Shown here: piece by piece, positions 53,762-64,000 of the stretch
Numbering within the stretch: the first letter of the stretch is position 1
Layout: the number at the start of each line of letters is the position of its first letter
NCBI GenBank assembly: GCA_963786945.1
Contig: CAWBAO010000003.1
Location: 682,001 to 746,000 of the forward strand
Source: JADKCZ01 sp963786945
Lineage (GTDB): Bacteria > Myxococcota > Myxococcia > Myxococcales > Anaeromyxobacteraceae
Direction: 5' to 3'
DNA: 64,000 nucleotides
Notes under the pieces: generated by a model
What the model saw: the letters and a program-made list of their open reading frames with translations, nothing else
Told to the model about the DNA's origin: nothing
Databases searched by the model: none
Translations under genes and position numbers: made by a program

Positions 53762-55082
53762 TCACCGCGCCGCGAGCCGCGACGGCGGGTGCGCCTTGAC
53801 GATCTCGGCGTAGACCTCCAGCGTCCGGTCGACGTCCGCCTCGGTGTGCGAGTAGCAGAGGAACCAGGGCTCGCGGGGATCGTAGTCCGGCATGACCCCG
53901 CGCTCCATGGCGGCCTCGGCCAGGCGCAGCAGGTACTCGCGGTCGCTCCTGGCCCAGTCGCGCTGGCAGGTGACCTCGTCCACGCCGATGGCGAAGGCGA
54001 ACATGCCGGGGAAGCCGCTGAACACGGCCTGGATGCCGTTCTCCCGGAAGATCCCCTTCAGCCCCGACATGAGCCGGGTGCCGCGCCGGTTGATGGTCTC
54101 GATGACCGGCTCGGCCTTCAGGATCTTGAGCGTGGCCCAGGCCCCGGCGATGCCCGGCTTGTTGTTGGTGTAGGTCCCGCCCACCGCCACGCCGTGGCCG
54201 ATGAGGCTCATGACCTCGCGTGAGCCGCCCAGCGCCGCCACCGGGTAGCCGTTGCCGAGCGCCTTGGCGTAGGTGGCGAGGTCCGGGCGGATCCCGTAGC
54301 AGCTCCTGGGCGCCGCCGTTGGCGACGCGGAAGCCGGTCTTGACCTCGTCGAGGATGAAGAGCGCGCCGTGCTCGGTGGTCAGCCTGCGGATCAGCTCCA
54401 GGAAGCCCGGCTGCGCCGTGATGGCGCCGCAGTTGCCCTGGCAGGGCTCGCTGATGACGGCCGCGACCTGGTCGCCGTGGGAGCGCATCACCCGTTCCAG
54501 CCCCTCGAAGTCGTTGAAGGGCAAGGTGATGATCTTCTCGCCCAGCACGCGCGGGATGCCCGAGGAGGCGGCGATGGGGATGGGGCTGCGGCGGTTGCCG
54601 TAGGCCTCGGCCGGCGCGTAGGTGCTCCAGAGGGTGTGGTCCTGGAAGCCGTGGTAGTTGCCCTCGAACTTCACCAGCAGCTCGCGCCCGGTGAAGGCCC
54701 GCGCCAGGCGGACGGCGTGCATGGTGGCCTCGGTGCCCGAGCAGGCCATCCGCACCATCTCCACGGCCGGGCACATCTCCACGATCATCTCGGCGACGTC
54801 GAGCTCCAGCTCGCCGGTCATGGCGAAGAGGACGCCGTTCTTCACCTCCTCGATCACCTTCTGGTCGACCGCGTCGTAGGCGTGGCCCAGGATGATGGGG
54901 CCGAACGCCAGCCGGTAGTCGATGAACTCGTTGCCGCCGACGTCCCACAGGTGGGCGCCCTTGGCCCGCTTCACGTAGGGGGTGAGCCCCTCGCCCCAGT
55001 AGCGGAAGTTGGAGTTGACGCCGAGGGGCAGCACGCGCTGCGCCCGCCGCTGCACGTCCTGGTTCTTCTGCCAGTTCTTCAT
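53762..55082 (-). CDS. Class-III aminotransferase, GSA-aminotransferase-like, frameshifted
   Basis: PLP enzyme of the glutamate-1-semialdehyde aminotransferase group, about 440 residues when repaired. Seen: GEGLTPYVKRAKGAHLWDVGGNEFIDYRLAFGPIILGHAYDAV, MACSGTEATMHAVRLARAFTGRE, EGNYHGFQDHTLWS, SEPCQGNCGAITAQPGFLELIRRLT and ILDEVKTGFRVANGGAQEL. The frame breaks at 54299-54302, where one base is extra. Restored, it reads YGIRPDLATYAKALGNGYPVAALGG (PLP lysine) and GTYTNNKPGIAGAWATL. It is the third gene of a minus-strand group puuR-EamA-this gene, so an amine or omega-amino-acid substrate is more likely than tetrapyrrole synthesis. Confidence 0.85.
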
Positions 55083-55170
55083 GTGGTGTCGGCTCCGGGG
55101 ATCATCGAATGGGGTGGGTGCACCGCGGGGGCACCGCGGGGGGCGGAGGCCCGGGCGTGGGGGAGGCCGC

Positions 55171-56124
55171 TCACGGCCGCGCCTCCGCGGCCTGGGCCGG
55201 GGCGTCGCGCTCGACGCGCACCAGCGCCTGCACGGCGGCCAGCACCACGGCCGCGCCCAGCCACTGGGAGGGGCCCAGCCGCTCGCCGAGCGCCACCGCC
55301 CCGCCGGCCACGCCGAAGACCGGGATGAGCGCGAGGAACAGGGTGGCGCGGCTGGCGGGCAGGTGGCGCAGCCCCACCAGCCAGAGCCAGAAGGCGACGG
55401 CGTACTGGACGACGCCGGTCAGGGCCGCCAGCGCGATGGAGCGCGGCGTGAGCGCCTGGAGGCCCAGGGAGACCCAGCCGAGCGCCGCGGCGGCGAGGAG
55501 CGCCAGCACCGACCAGAGCAGCCCCACCGTCTGCTGGAGCGCCACCAGCGGGAGCGCCGCCATGCCGACGACCAGCCGGCGCGACACGATGACGTAGACC
55601 GCGGCCAGCAGCGTGGCCAGGGCGACCAGCCCGTCGCCGGCGAGCGAGCCGCCCCCCAGCCCGTCGAGGTCCGGCAGGATGACCAGGCCGACGCCGGCGC
55701 CGGCGACCGCGGCCACCACCATGGTGGACCGGCCGATCCGCTCGCCCAGGAAGAGCCAGGCGAGCAGGACGGTGGCCGGCGCCTCGGTGGCGTTGATGAG
55801 CGTGGTGGCGCTGGCGGTGGTGAGGAGCAGGCCGGCGGTGCCGGCGGTGTGGGCGAGCCCGGGCTCGAGGAGGCCGCTCAGGGAGGCGCGCAGCGCGGCC
55901 CGGTCGAGCCGGATGGGGGCGCGCGTGACCACCACCGCCCCCCACAGGAAGGCGACGCTGGCGGCGAGCTGGAGCACCAGCATCGGCATCGGCGGCACGT
56001 CGGCGAGCTGCCCCTTGGTGGCCACGGTGGCGAGCCCCCAGCAGGCGGCCGACGCGGCCAGCGCCAGGCTGGCCCGCAGCGCCGTCGGGCGTCGCTCGCT
56101 CGGCGGCGGGGGCGGGGCGATCAC
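55171..56124 (-). CDS. EamA/DMT-family transporter
   Basis: 317-residue inner-membrane protein with ten hydrophobic segments in two EamA repeats (ACWGLATVATKGQLADVPPMPMLVLQL; ATTLINATEAPATVLLAWLFLGERIG; VVQYAVAFWLWLVGLRHLPASRATLFLALIPVFGVAGGAVALGERLG). It lies 9 bases after puuR and is presumably under its control. Members often export amino acids or amines; a role in balancing intermediates of the neighbouring pathway is inferred. Confidence 0.88.
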   Translation of the reverse strand: MIAPPPPPSERRPTALRASLALAASAACWGLATVATKGQLADVPPMPMLVLQLAASVAFLWGAVVVTRAPIRLDRAALRASLSGLLEPGLAHTAGTAGLLLTTASATTLINATEAPATVLLAWLFLGERIGRSTMVVAAVAGAGVGLVILPDLDGLGGGSLAGDGLVALATLLAAVYVIVSRRLVVGMAALPLVALQQTVGLLWSVLALLAAAALGWVSLGLQALTPRSIALAALTGVVQYAVAFWLWLVGLRHLPASRATLFLALIPVFGVAGGAVALGERLGPSQWLGAAVVLAAVQALVRVERDAPAQAAEARP

Positions 56125-56133
56125 GGGCGGCTC

Positions 56134-56748
56134 CTAGAACGACGGCGGCGTGCAGGCGCTGACGATCTCGCAGGCCTCGCGCCCCAGGTTCCGGAAGCGG
56201 TGGGGGACGCTGCTGGAGAAGGCGTAGGCATCCCCCGCCCGGAGCACGCGGGTCGCGGCGCCCACGGTCAGCTCGATCTCGCCCCGCACCACCACCCCGC
56301 CCTCCTCGCCGTCGTGGCGGAGCATGGCCGCGCCGGTGTCGGCGCCCGGCTGGAGCCGCTCGTGGAGGAGCTGCAGCGCCTTCCCCTGCAGGCTGGACCC
56401 CACCTGCCGGTAGGAGATGGCGCCGCCGCCGATCTCCACCAGCTCGTCGGCGCGGTAGAAGATGGCCGGCTGCTCGGGCTGGCCGCTGGCGAAGAACTCG
56501 GACAGCGACATGGGGAAGACGTCGAGGATCTTCTTGAGGGTGGCCACCGAGGGGCTGCTGCGGTTCTTCTCGACCAGCGAGATCATGCCGTTGGTGACGT
56601 CGGCGCGCGCCGCCAGGGCCCGCTGCGAGAGGCCGAAGCGCTCGCGGATCTCCCGGAGCCGCTGGCCCATGTCGAAGCGGGCCGGGCCGGGCGTGGCGGC
56701 GGCCGGGGCGCGCGGCCGGGCGTGGGTGCGGGGCTTCGGGGGGCTCAT
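56134..56748 (-). CDS. puuR: PuuR-like XRE/cupin repressor
   Basis: 204 residues: an XRE helix-turn-helix (about 28-85, MGQRLREIRERFGLSQRALAARADVTNGMISLVEKNRSSPSVATLKKILDVFPMSLSEFF) followed by a C-terminal cupin domain (PGADTGAAMLRHDGEEGGVVVRGEIELTVG ... DAYAFSSSVPHRFRNLG ... EIVSACTPPSF). The whole plan and many residues, including the ending CTPPSF, follow E. coli PuuR, which represses putrescine catabolism and is released by putrescine. It heads a minus-strand operon and faces the MmsA-like gene across a 250-base spacer. It probably represses both directions. Confidence 0.9.
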   Translation of the reverse strand: MSPPKPRTHARPRAPAAATPGPARFDMGQRLREIRERFGLSQRALAARADVTNGMISLVEKNRSSPSVATLKKILDVFPMSLSEFFASGQPEQPAIFYRADELVEIGGGAISYRQVGSSLQGKALQLLHERLQPGADTGAAMLRHDGEEGGVVVRGEIELTVGAATRVLRAGDAYAFSSSVPHRFRNLGREACEIVSACTPPSF

Positions 56749-56877
56749 GCGGCTCGTCTCCGGGTCTCGGCCTGCGTTCCAAATATTCACCACCGGGACA
56801 CTCTACTCGACATGGCGCGGCCTGACCAGCGGCTGAATCCTCGGAATCACCAGGAAACGGCGATACCCCATGAGACG

Positions 56878-56899
56878 CTTGATTAATATACTAGACAAG
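56878..56899. promoter_or_regulatory. AT-rich imperfect palindrome with -10 box, candidate PuuR operator
   Basis: A 22-base AT-rich element that starts CTTG, ends CAAG and is symmetric at 16 of 22 positions. It contains TATACT (56887-56892), a good -10 hexamer for the plus-strand operon. It is strikingly AT-rich for this genome and lies between the puuR and mmsA-like genes. A second AT-rich patch (CCAAATATTC, 56779-56788) lies nearer puuR. Confidence 0.55.
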
Positions 56900-56998
56900 G
56901 CTAGGTTGCGCCGGGTCGGGCCATGGAGGCGCGACGCCGGTCGCCGGGCCCGCCGCCCCAGCGACCCCACCTCGAGCCGGGAAAGCGCAGGGACCACC

Positions 56999-58492
<1,494 letters not shown>

Positions 58493-58509
58493 CCAGCGAG
58501 ACCACCGCC

Positions 58510-59835
58510 ATGACCACGCCCACCATGACCGGCGACGAGATCGTCGCCCTCACCAGGAAGCACACCCTCTACGAGTGGTCCGCCCAGTCCAAGGTGGATC
58601 CCATCCCGGTGGCGCGCGCCGAGGGGATCTACTTCTACACGCCGGAGGGGAAGCGCTACATCGACTTCAACAGCCAGCTCATGTCGGTGAACGCCGGCCA
58701 CGGCGAGCCGCGCATCATCAAGGCCATCCACGAGCAGCTGGCGACCCTGGACTACGCCAACCCCTTCATGGCCACCGAGCCCCGGGCCCGGCTGGGGGCC
58801 AAGCTGGCCGAGCTCTGCCCCGGCGACATCGACGTCTTCTTCTTCACCAACGGCGGCGCCGAGGCCAACGAGAACGCCATCAAGCTGGCCCGCCAGTACA
58901 CCGGGCGCCACAAGATCATGGCCCGCTACCGCTCGTACCACGGCGCCACCGCCGGGGCGATCGCGCTCACCGGCGACCCGCGCCGCTGGGCCACCGAGCC
59001 GGGCATGCCCGGGGTGGTCCGGGTCATGGATCCGTACCACGGCATCCAGCGCGGCTGGGACGACGCCGCCACCGCGCTGGCCAACCTCGAGGAGGTCATC
59101 CAGCTGGAGGGGCCGCAGACCATCGCCGCCTTCATCCTGGAGACGGTGACCGGCACCAACGGCATCCTGATCCCGCCCGATGGCTACCTCGAGGGCGTCC
59201 GCGAGCTCTGCACCCGGCACGGCATCCTCATGATCGCCGACGAGGTGATGGCCGGCTTCGGGCGGACCGGCGAGTGGTTCGCGGTGAACCACTGGAACGT
59301 GGTGCCCGACCTGATCACCATGGCCAAGGGGCTGACCTCCTCCTACGTCCCGCTCGGCGCGGTGGGCATGCGCCGCGCCATCGCCGACCACTTCAAGGAC
59401 AAGGTCTTCTACGGCGGCCTGACCTACAACAGCCACCCGGTCGGCTGCGCCGCGGCGCTGGCCGCCATCCAGGTCTACCAGGAGGACCGGCTCGTCGAGC
59501 GGGCCAGGGCCACCGGGCTGGTGATGCGGCAGCTGATGGCCGAGGTGGCCGCCAGGCACCCCTCGGTCGGCGCGGTGCGGTCGATCGGCCTCTTCGGCAT
59601 CGTCGAGCTGGTCCGCGATCGCAGGACCATGGAGCCCATGGCGCCCTTCAACGGCACCTCCGAGGAGATGGCCGCGCTGGGACGCTTCTTCCGCCAGGAG
59701 GGGCTCTACACCATGGTGCGCTGGAACACCTTCTACACCAACCCCCCGCTCACCATCACCGAGGCCCAGCTCCGGGAGGCGATCGCCATCATCGACCGCG
59801 GCCTGGAGATCACCGATCGGGCCGTGCGGGCGTAG
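58510..59835 (+). CDS. Omega-amino acid (beta-alanine or taurine) : pyruvate aminotransferase
   Basis: 441-residue class-III aminotransferase: KHTLYEWSAQSKVDPIPVARAEGIYFYTPEGKRYIDFNSQLMSVNAGHGEPR, FFTNGGAEANENAIKLARQYTGRHKIMARYRSYHGATAGAIALTGDPRRW, DEVMAGFGRTGEWFAVNHW, TMAKGLTSSYVPLGAVGM (PLP lysine) and GLTYNSHPVGCAAALA. The pattern fits taurine/beta-alanine-pyruvate transaminases. The adjacent MmsA-like enzyme makes beta-alanine -> malonate semialdehyde -> acetyl-CoA the simplest pathway; taurine is the alternative, but no sulfo-lyase gene is nearby. Confidence 0.87.
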   Translation: MTTPTMTGDEIVALTRKHTLYEWSAQSKVDPIPVARAEGIYFYTPEGKRYIDFNSQLMSVNAGHGEPRIIKAIHEQLATLDYANPFMATEPRARLGAKLAELCPGDIDVFFFTNGGAEANENAIKLARQYTGRHKIMARYRSYHGATAGAIALTGDPRRWATEPGMPGVVRVMDPYHGIQRGWDDAATALANLEEVIQLEGPQTIAAFILETVTGTNGILIPPDGYLEGVRELCTRHGILMIADEVMAGFGRTGEWFAVNHWNVVPDLITMAKGLTSSYVPLGAVGMRRAIADHFKDKVFYGGLTYNSHPVGCAAALAAIQVYQEDRLVERARATGLVMRQLMAEVAARHPSVGAVRSIGLFGIVELVRDRRTMEPMAPFNGTSEEMAALGRFFRQEGLYTMVRWNTFYTNPPLTITEAQLREAIAIIDRGLEITDRAVRA

Positions 59836-59860
59836 CATCCGGCCACCCGGAGGAGGTCCC

Positions 59861-61330
59861 GTGTCCGACGCCGTGAAGACCTACCAGCACCACATCGACG
59901 GCCGCTGGGTCGCCAGCCGCTCCGGCGCGACCTTCCCGGTCCACGACCCCTCCACCGAGGAGGTCATCGCCCACGTCCAGGACGGCGGCCCGGACGACGT
60001 GGACCTGGCGGTGGCCGCGGCCCGGCGCGCCTTCGACGAGGGGCCCTGGGCCACCACCACGGCGCAGGAGCGCGGCCGCATCCTGCTCCGGCTGGCCGGG
60101 AAGGTGCGCCAGCACCACGCCAGGCTCTCCGAGCTGGAGAGCCGCAACAGCGGCAAGCCCATCGTCGAGGCCGAGCTGGACATCACCGACGTGGCCACCT
60201 GCTTCGAGTACTACGGCGGGCTGGCCACCAAGGTCTCCGGCTCGACCAATCCGGTCCCCGACAACGCCCTGAGCCTGTCGCTCAAGGAGCCGGTCGGGGT
60301 GGCCGGGCAGATCGTCCCCTGGAACTACCCGCTGCTGATGGCCGCCTGGAAGCTGGCGCCGGCGCTGGCGGCCGGCTGCACCTGCGTCCTCAAGACCGCC
60401 GAGCAGACCCCGCTCACCACGCTCGAGCTGGCCGGCTGGTTCGAGGAGGTGGGGCTGCCGCCGGGCGTGGCCAACATCCTCACCGGCTTCGGCGAGAGCT
60501 GCGGCGCGCCGCTGGTGCGCCACCCGGGCGTGGACCGGATCGCCTTCACCGGCTCCGAGCCGGTCGGCAAGCTCATCGTCAGGCAGGGGGCCGACACCCT
60601 GAAGCGGGTCACCCTCGAGCTGGGGGGCAAGTCGCCCAACGTCTTCTTCGCGGACGCCGACTTCGAGGCCTCCATCGACGGCGCCCTGTTCGGCGTCTTC
60701 TTCAACCAGGGCGAGATCTGCTCGGCCGGCAGCCGCATCCTCGTGCAGCGCTCCATCTACCCGAGGTTCATCGAGGCCATGGTCGAGCGGGCCGGGCGCA
60801 TCAAGCTCGGCCCCCCGCTCGACCGGTCCACCAAGATGGGGCCCCTGGTCAGCCGGGCGCAGTACGACCGCGTCCTCGGCTACGTCGAGCTCGGCAAGCA
60901 GGAGGGGCGGCTGGTCTTCGGAGGGCGGCGCGCGCCCGGCTTCGAGAAGGGCCACTGGGTGGAGCCGACCATCTTCGTCGACGTGCCCCCCTCGGCCCGG
61001 ATCGCCCGCGAGGAGATCTTCGGCCCGGTGGCGGTGGTGATGCCCTTCGACGACGAGCGGGACGCCATCCGGCTGGCCAACGACACGCCCTACGGCCTGG
61101 CCGCGGCGGTCTGGACCCGCGACCTCAACCGGGCCATCCGCGTGGTCAAGGCGCTGCGGGTGGGCGTGGTCTGGGTCAACCACATGCAGCCCACCTACGT
61201 CGAGGCCCCCTGGGGCGGCACCAAGCAGTCCGGCTTCGGCCGCGAGCTCGGGCCCTGGGGCCTGGAGGACTACCTCGAGACCAAGCAGGTGCACATCAAC
61301 CTGAACGAAGCCCCCATCGGCTGGTACTGA
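59861..61330 (+). CDS. Aldehyde dehydrogenase, PuuC/betaine-aldehyde-type
   Basis: 489 residues: HHIDGRWVASRSGATFPVHDPSTEEVIAHV, GQIVPWNYPLLMAAWKLAPALAAGCTCVLKTAEQTPLT, AFTGSEPVGKLIVRQ, LELGGKSPNVFFADADFE, catalytic cysteine in NQGEICSAGSRILVQ, REEIFGPVAVVMPF, GGTKQSGFGRELGPWGLEDYLETKQVHINL, ending GWY. GGAGGTCCC lies ahead of GTG 59861. It lies between an omega-aminotransferase and a PuuB-like oxidase, so it probably oxidises the aminoaldehyde released by that oxidase. A betaine-aldehyde function is possible but has no support from context. Confidence 0.88.
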   Translation: MSDAVKTYQHHIDGRWVASRSGATFPVHDPSTEEVIAHVQDGGPDDVDLAVAAARRAFDEGPWATTTAQERGRILLRLAGKVRQHHARLSELESRNSGKPIVEAELDITDVATCFEYYGGLATKVSGSTNPVPDNALSLSLKEPVGVAGQIVPWNYPLLMAAWKLAPALAAGCTCVLKTAEQTPLTTLELAGWFEEVGLPPGVANILTGFGESCGAPLVRHPGVDRIAFTGSEPVGKLIVRQGADTLKRVTLELGGKSPNVFFADADFEASIDGALFGVFFNQGEICSAGSRILVQRSIYPRFIEAMVERAGRIKLGPPLDRSTKMGPLVSRAQYDRVLGYVELGKQEGRLVFGGRRAPGFEKGHWVEPTIFVDVPPSARIAREEIFGPVAVVMPFDDERDAIRLANDTPYGLAAAVWTRDLNRAIRVVKALRVGVVWVNHMQPTYVEAPWGGTKQSGFGRELGPWGLEDYLETKQVHINLNEAPIGWY

Positions 61331-61340
61331 GCCCACCGCC

Positions 61341-62717
61341 ATGCGCCCCATCGAGGAGACCTGCTACTGGCTGGCCCACCTGCCCCGGCACGAGGTCACC
61401 TCGCTGCAGGCGCCCGCCGAGACGGACATCGTGGTCATCGGCGGCGGGCTGACCGGCCTGTGGACGGCGCTCTTCCTGAAGGAGCTCGACCCGGCGCGGG
61501 AGGTGGCGGTGGTGGAGCAGGGGATCGCCGCCTGGGGCGCCAGCGGCCGCAACGCCGGCATGCTGGCCGAGACCATCGACCACACCCACGGGCTCGCCAT
61601 CCAGCACTTCGGCAGGGCGGAGGCGGCGCGGCTGGCCGCCCTCGGCGAGGCCAACGTGCGGGAGCTGACCGACTTCCTGCGCGACCGCGACATCCAGTGC
61701 GACTACGAGCCGTCCGGGCGCTTCATGGCCTCCTTCACCGAGGCCCACCTGGCCGAGGCCCAGCGCAACCTCGACGTGGCCAGGAGCCTGGGCATCGAGT
61801 CGCACCGGGTCCTCACCCGCGAGCAGATGCAGGCCGAGGTCCACTCCCCCCTCTACATCGGCGGCCTGGAGGTGCGCGGCGGCGGCATCCTCGACCCGGC
61901 CCGCATGACCGACGGCCTGCGGCGCGAGGCCCAGCGGCTCGGGGTGCGCGTCTTCGAGCGCACCCGGGTCGAGCGCATCGAGGAGGACGGGGCCGGCGTG
62001 CGGCTCACCGCCAACGGCACCACGCTCCGGGCTCGCCGGGCCGTGCTCGGCACCAGCGCCTACACCCACCACCTCCTGCCCCAGGTGCGCCACCGCTTCA
62101 TCCCGCTCTACGACTACATCATGGTGAGCGAGCCGCTCACGGCCGCGCAGTGGGAGTCGATCGGCTGGAAGGGGCGGCAGGGGATCACCGACGGGCGCAC
62201 CTTCTTCAACTACTACCGGCCCACCGCCGACGGCCGGGTGCTGTGGGGGACCAGCGAGGCCACCTACTACCGCGGCAACCGGGTCGACGCGTCCTGCGAT
62301 CACTCGCCGCGCCACGAGGAGGCGCTGCGGGCGAGCTGGCGGCGCACCTTCCCGCAGCTCGCCGACCTCGAGTGGCCCTACGCCTGGGGCGGTCCCATCT
62401 GCTCCACCACGCGGCTCACCCCCTACTTCGGGAAGGCGCTGGGGGGGCGCGCCTGGTACGGGCTCGGCTTCACCGGCCACGGCCTCGGCAGCACCCGCCT
62501 GGCGGGGCGCATCCTGGCCCACCTGGCGCTGGATCGACCCAGCGAGCTGCTCTCGCTCTCGCTGGTGACGAAGCTCCCCTTCCCCTACCCCCCGGAGCCG
62601 CTGCGAGGCTGGGCGGTGGAGGCGGTGACCCGCGACCTCCGCAAGGTCGACCGGGGCGAGTCGCCGAGCCTGATGCTCCGCCTGCTGGAGCGCATGGGGA
62701 TCGGCTTCTCGAGCTGA
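61341..62717 (+). CDS. FAD-dependent amine oxidoreductase, PuuB-like
   Basis: 458-residue DAO-family flavoenzyme: ETCYWLAHLPRHEV, FAD site DIVVIGGGLTGLWTALFLKELDP, GIAAWGASGRNAGMLAETIDHTHGLAIQHFG, PLYDYIMVSEPLT, and GLGFTGHGLGSTRLAGRILAHL. The order of blocks follows gamma-glutamylputrescine oxidase (PuuB/PauB), which releases an aminoaldehyde, ammonia and peroxide. The genes needed to make and later cleave the gamma-glutamyl conjugate (PuuA, PuuD) are not in the window, so it may act on free amines or those genes lie elsewhere. Last gene of the four-gene PuuR-facing operon. Confidence 0.85.
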   Translation: MRPIEETCYWLAHLPRHEVTSLQAPAETDIVVIGGGLTGLWTALFLKELDPAREVAVVEQGIAAWGASGRNAGMLAETIDHTHGLAIQHFGRAEAARLAALGEANVRELTDFLRDRDIQCDYEPSGRFMASFTEAHLAEAQRNLDVARSLGIESHRVLTREQMQAEVHSPLYIGGLEVRGGGILDPARMTDGLRREAQRLGVRVFERTRVERIEEDGAGVRLTANGTTLRARRAVLGTSAYTHHLLPQVRHRFIPLYDYIMVSEPLTAAQWESIGWKGRQGITDGRTFFNYYRPTADGRVLWGTSEATYYRGNRVDASCDHSPRHEEALRASWRRTFPQLADLEWPYAWGGPICSTTRLTPYFGKALGGRAWYGLGFTGHGLGSTRLAGRILAHLALDRPSELLSLSLVTKLPFPYPPEPLRGWAVEAVTRDLRKVDRGESPSLMLRLLERMGIGFSS

Positions 62718-62768
62718 GCGGGCACCACCATCCCGCCCGGGCCGAGGCGGCGCCGCTGCGCTCGAGCC

Positions 62769-64000
62769 TCAGCCGGCCGGCCGCTCCGCCACCTCCCCGG
62801 GGTCCTCCACCAGGTCCGGGCCGAGGAGCTGGACCGACACCGCGTCCCCGGCCCCCAGGTTGCCCTGCTCGGCCGGGATGATGGCGATGCCGTCGGCGCG
62901 GAGCAGGGTCTTGAGGATGCCGGTCTCCTGGTTGCCGGCGGTCGAGGCCAGCAGCGCACCGTCGGCGCGCCGCGAGAGGCGCACCCGCACCAGGTTGACG
63001 CGGCCAGGCGACCTGGCGAGCGGCTCCAGCAGCACGGCGCGCTGCAGCGGCCGGAACACCCGGCGGTGCCCCATCATCTTGAGCAGCGCCGGGCGGACGA
63101 ACTGCTCGAAGGTCAGCAGGGAGGAGACCGGGTTCCCCGGCAGCGAGAGCACCGGCGTCCGCCCGCGCAGGCCGAAGGCGGTGGGGCGGCCGGGCTTGAT
63201 GTCCACCTTCCAGAAGACCTGGCGCACCGAGAGCTCCTCCAGGATGGCCCGCACCAGGTCCCGGTCCCCGGCCGAGACGCCGGCGGTGGAGACCAGCATG
63301 TCGGCCTCCAGCCCCCGCTCCAGCAGGGCCCGCAGCGCCGGCCGGTCGTCGCGGGCGATGCCCAGGTCGATCGGCTCGCCGCCCGCCAGGCGCACCGCCG
63401 CCGCGAGGGCCACGCCGTTGCTGTCGCAGACCTGGCCCGGCCCGAGGGGCTGGCCCGGGGCGACCAGCTCGTCGCCCGTCGACAGGATGGCGACGCGCGC
63501 CCGGCGGAAGACCGGCACCGAGAGCCGGGATGCCGAGGCGAGCACGCTCACCTCGCCCGGCCCCACCACGGTGCCGGCCCAGAGCGCCACCTCGCCGGCC
63601 CGCAGGTCCTCGCCCCGGCGGCGGACGTGGGCGCCCGGCCGGACCGCGCCGCGGAGCTGGATGGCGTCTCCGGCCTCCTCGACGTCCTCCACCGGCGCGA
63701 TGGCGTCGGCGCCGGGGGGCAGCGGGGCCCCGGTCATGATCCTGGTGGCCTCGCCGGGCCCGACCGGCCCCGCGGGGAGGCCGCCGGCGGGGATGTAGCC
63801 GGTCACCCGCAGCCTCGCCGGCCCGGTGCAGTCGGCCGAGCGGACCGCGAAGCCGTCCATGGCCGAGTTGTCCCAGCGCGGCAGGTCCCAGGGCATGGTC
63901 ACGTCGGCGGCCAGCACCCGCCCCACCGCCTCCGGCAGCGGCACGGCCTCGGCCGGCAGGGCCGTGACGTGCTCGAGGATGATCCTCCGCGCCTCCTGGT
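62769..64000 (-). CDS. moeA: Molybdopterin molybdotransferase, 5'-truncated by window edge
   Basis: Inserts molybdate into adenylated molybdopterin. The readable part opens QEARRIILEHVTALPAEAVPLPEAVGRVLAADV and continues PRWDNSAMDGFAVRSAD, MTGAPLPPGADAIAPVEDVEE, the MogA-like domain with VAILSTGDELV ... CDSNGVALAAA, STAGVSAGDRDLVRAIL, KVDIKPGRPTAFG and SLPGNPVSSLLTFEQFVRP. It ends in a beta-rich C-terminal domain. About ten N-terminal residues are missing at the right edge. It converges with the PuuB-like gene and is unrelated to the amine island. Confidence 0.95.
   Translation of the reverse strand, partial: QEARRIILEHVTALPAEAVPLPEAVGRVLAADVTMPWDLPRWDNSAMDGFAVRSADCTGPARLRVTGYIPAGGLPAGPVGPGEATRIMTGAPLPPGADAIAPVEDVEEAGDAIQLRGAVRPGAHVRRRGEDLRAGEVALWAGTVVGPGEVSVLASASRLSVPVFRRARVAILSTGDELVAPGQPLGPGQVCDSNGVALAAAVRLAGGEPIDLGIARDDRPALRALLERGLEADMLVSTAGVSAGDRDLVRAILEELSVRQVFWKVDIKPGRPTAFGLRGRTPVLSLPGNPVSSLLTFEQFVRPALLKMMGHRRVFRPLQRAVLLEPLARSPGRVNLVRVRLSRRADGALLASTAGNQETGILKTLLRADGIAIIPAEQGNLGAGDAVSVQLLGPDLVEDPGEVAERPAG

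Noticed and set aside
53762..55082. Assignment as hemL (tetrapyrrole synthesis)
   Set aside because: Although GTEA is present, the operon with puuR and an amine-type carrier argues for another substrate; no symbol was given.

Overview
The window is very GC-rich (by eye about three quarters G+C, with nearly every third codon position G or C). The gene set points to a myxobacterium of the Cystobacterineae, most likely an Anaeromyxobacter relative. The main reasons are a complete pomY-pomZ-pomX division-site locus, a Ser/Thr kinase fused to TPRs, TPR/HEAT-rich proteins, and many sigma-54 style signals. No rRNA, tRNA, CRISPR array or insertion sequence was seen. The assignment rests on reading the sequence, not on a search.

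Layout. 1-9.1 kb: housekeeping genes (3'-part of recA, a frameshifted LETM1-like gene, fur, a PBP4-type dacB with a HEAT-like tail, ssb, glutaredoxin, EVE protein, a large TPR membrane protein). 9.1-16.5 kb: radC, a frameshifted yceI, an arsR-dioxygenase pair, the lysine/cell-wall genes dapC-dapD-dapE, and sthA. 16.7-20.1 kb: pomY, pomZ and pomX in one operon. 20.2-29.3 kb: assorted genes (MFS, GST, pcm, two small proteins, PAP2 phosphatase with an E2-like acyltransferase, Ser/Thr kinase).

29.3-62.7 kb is a dense amine and omega-amino-acid catabolism island. It has six class-III (PLP) aminotransferases and five aldehyde dehydrogenases. It also has a PotFGHI-type polyamine ABC transporter, a porin-like outer-membrane protein, a large NAD-glutamate dehydrogenase, a saccharopine-dehydrogenase-like enzyme, a PuuB-like oxidase, a PuuR-like repressor and a PAS/AAA+/HTH sigma-54 activator. 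A full route can be read off: uptake by porin and PotFGHI, then putrescine -> 4-aminobutanal (PatA) -> GABA (PatD) -> succinate semialdehyde (GabT) -> succinate (GabD). The glutamate dehydrogenase would recycle the amino acceptor. A second block (PuuR / MmsA-like / omega-aminotransferase / ALDH / PuuB-like) suggests beta-alanine and further amines, and a third (lysine-type aminotransferase-GNAT fusion / ALDH / saccharopine-DH-like) suggests lysine or another diamine. Four candidate -24/-12 promoters (32254, 34320, 41754, 47701) sit in the intergenic regions of this island, next to the sigma-54 activator gene. The window ends inside moeA.

Sequence quality: five genes are broken by single-base frameshifts. 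In four of them one extra base must be removed within a few bases of a coordinate that is an exact multiple of 60, which looks like an artefact of the sequence record and not of biology.
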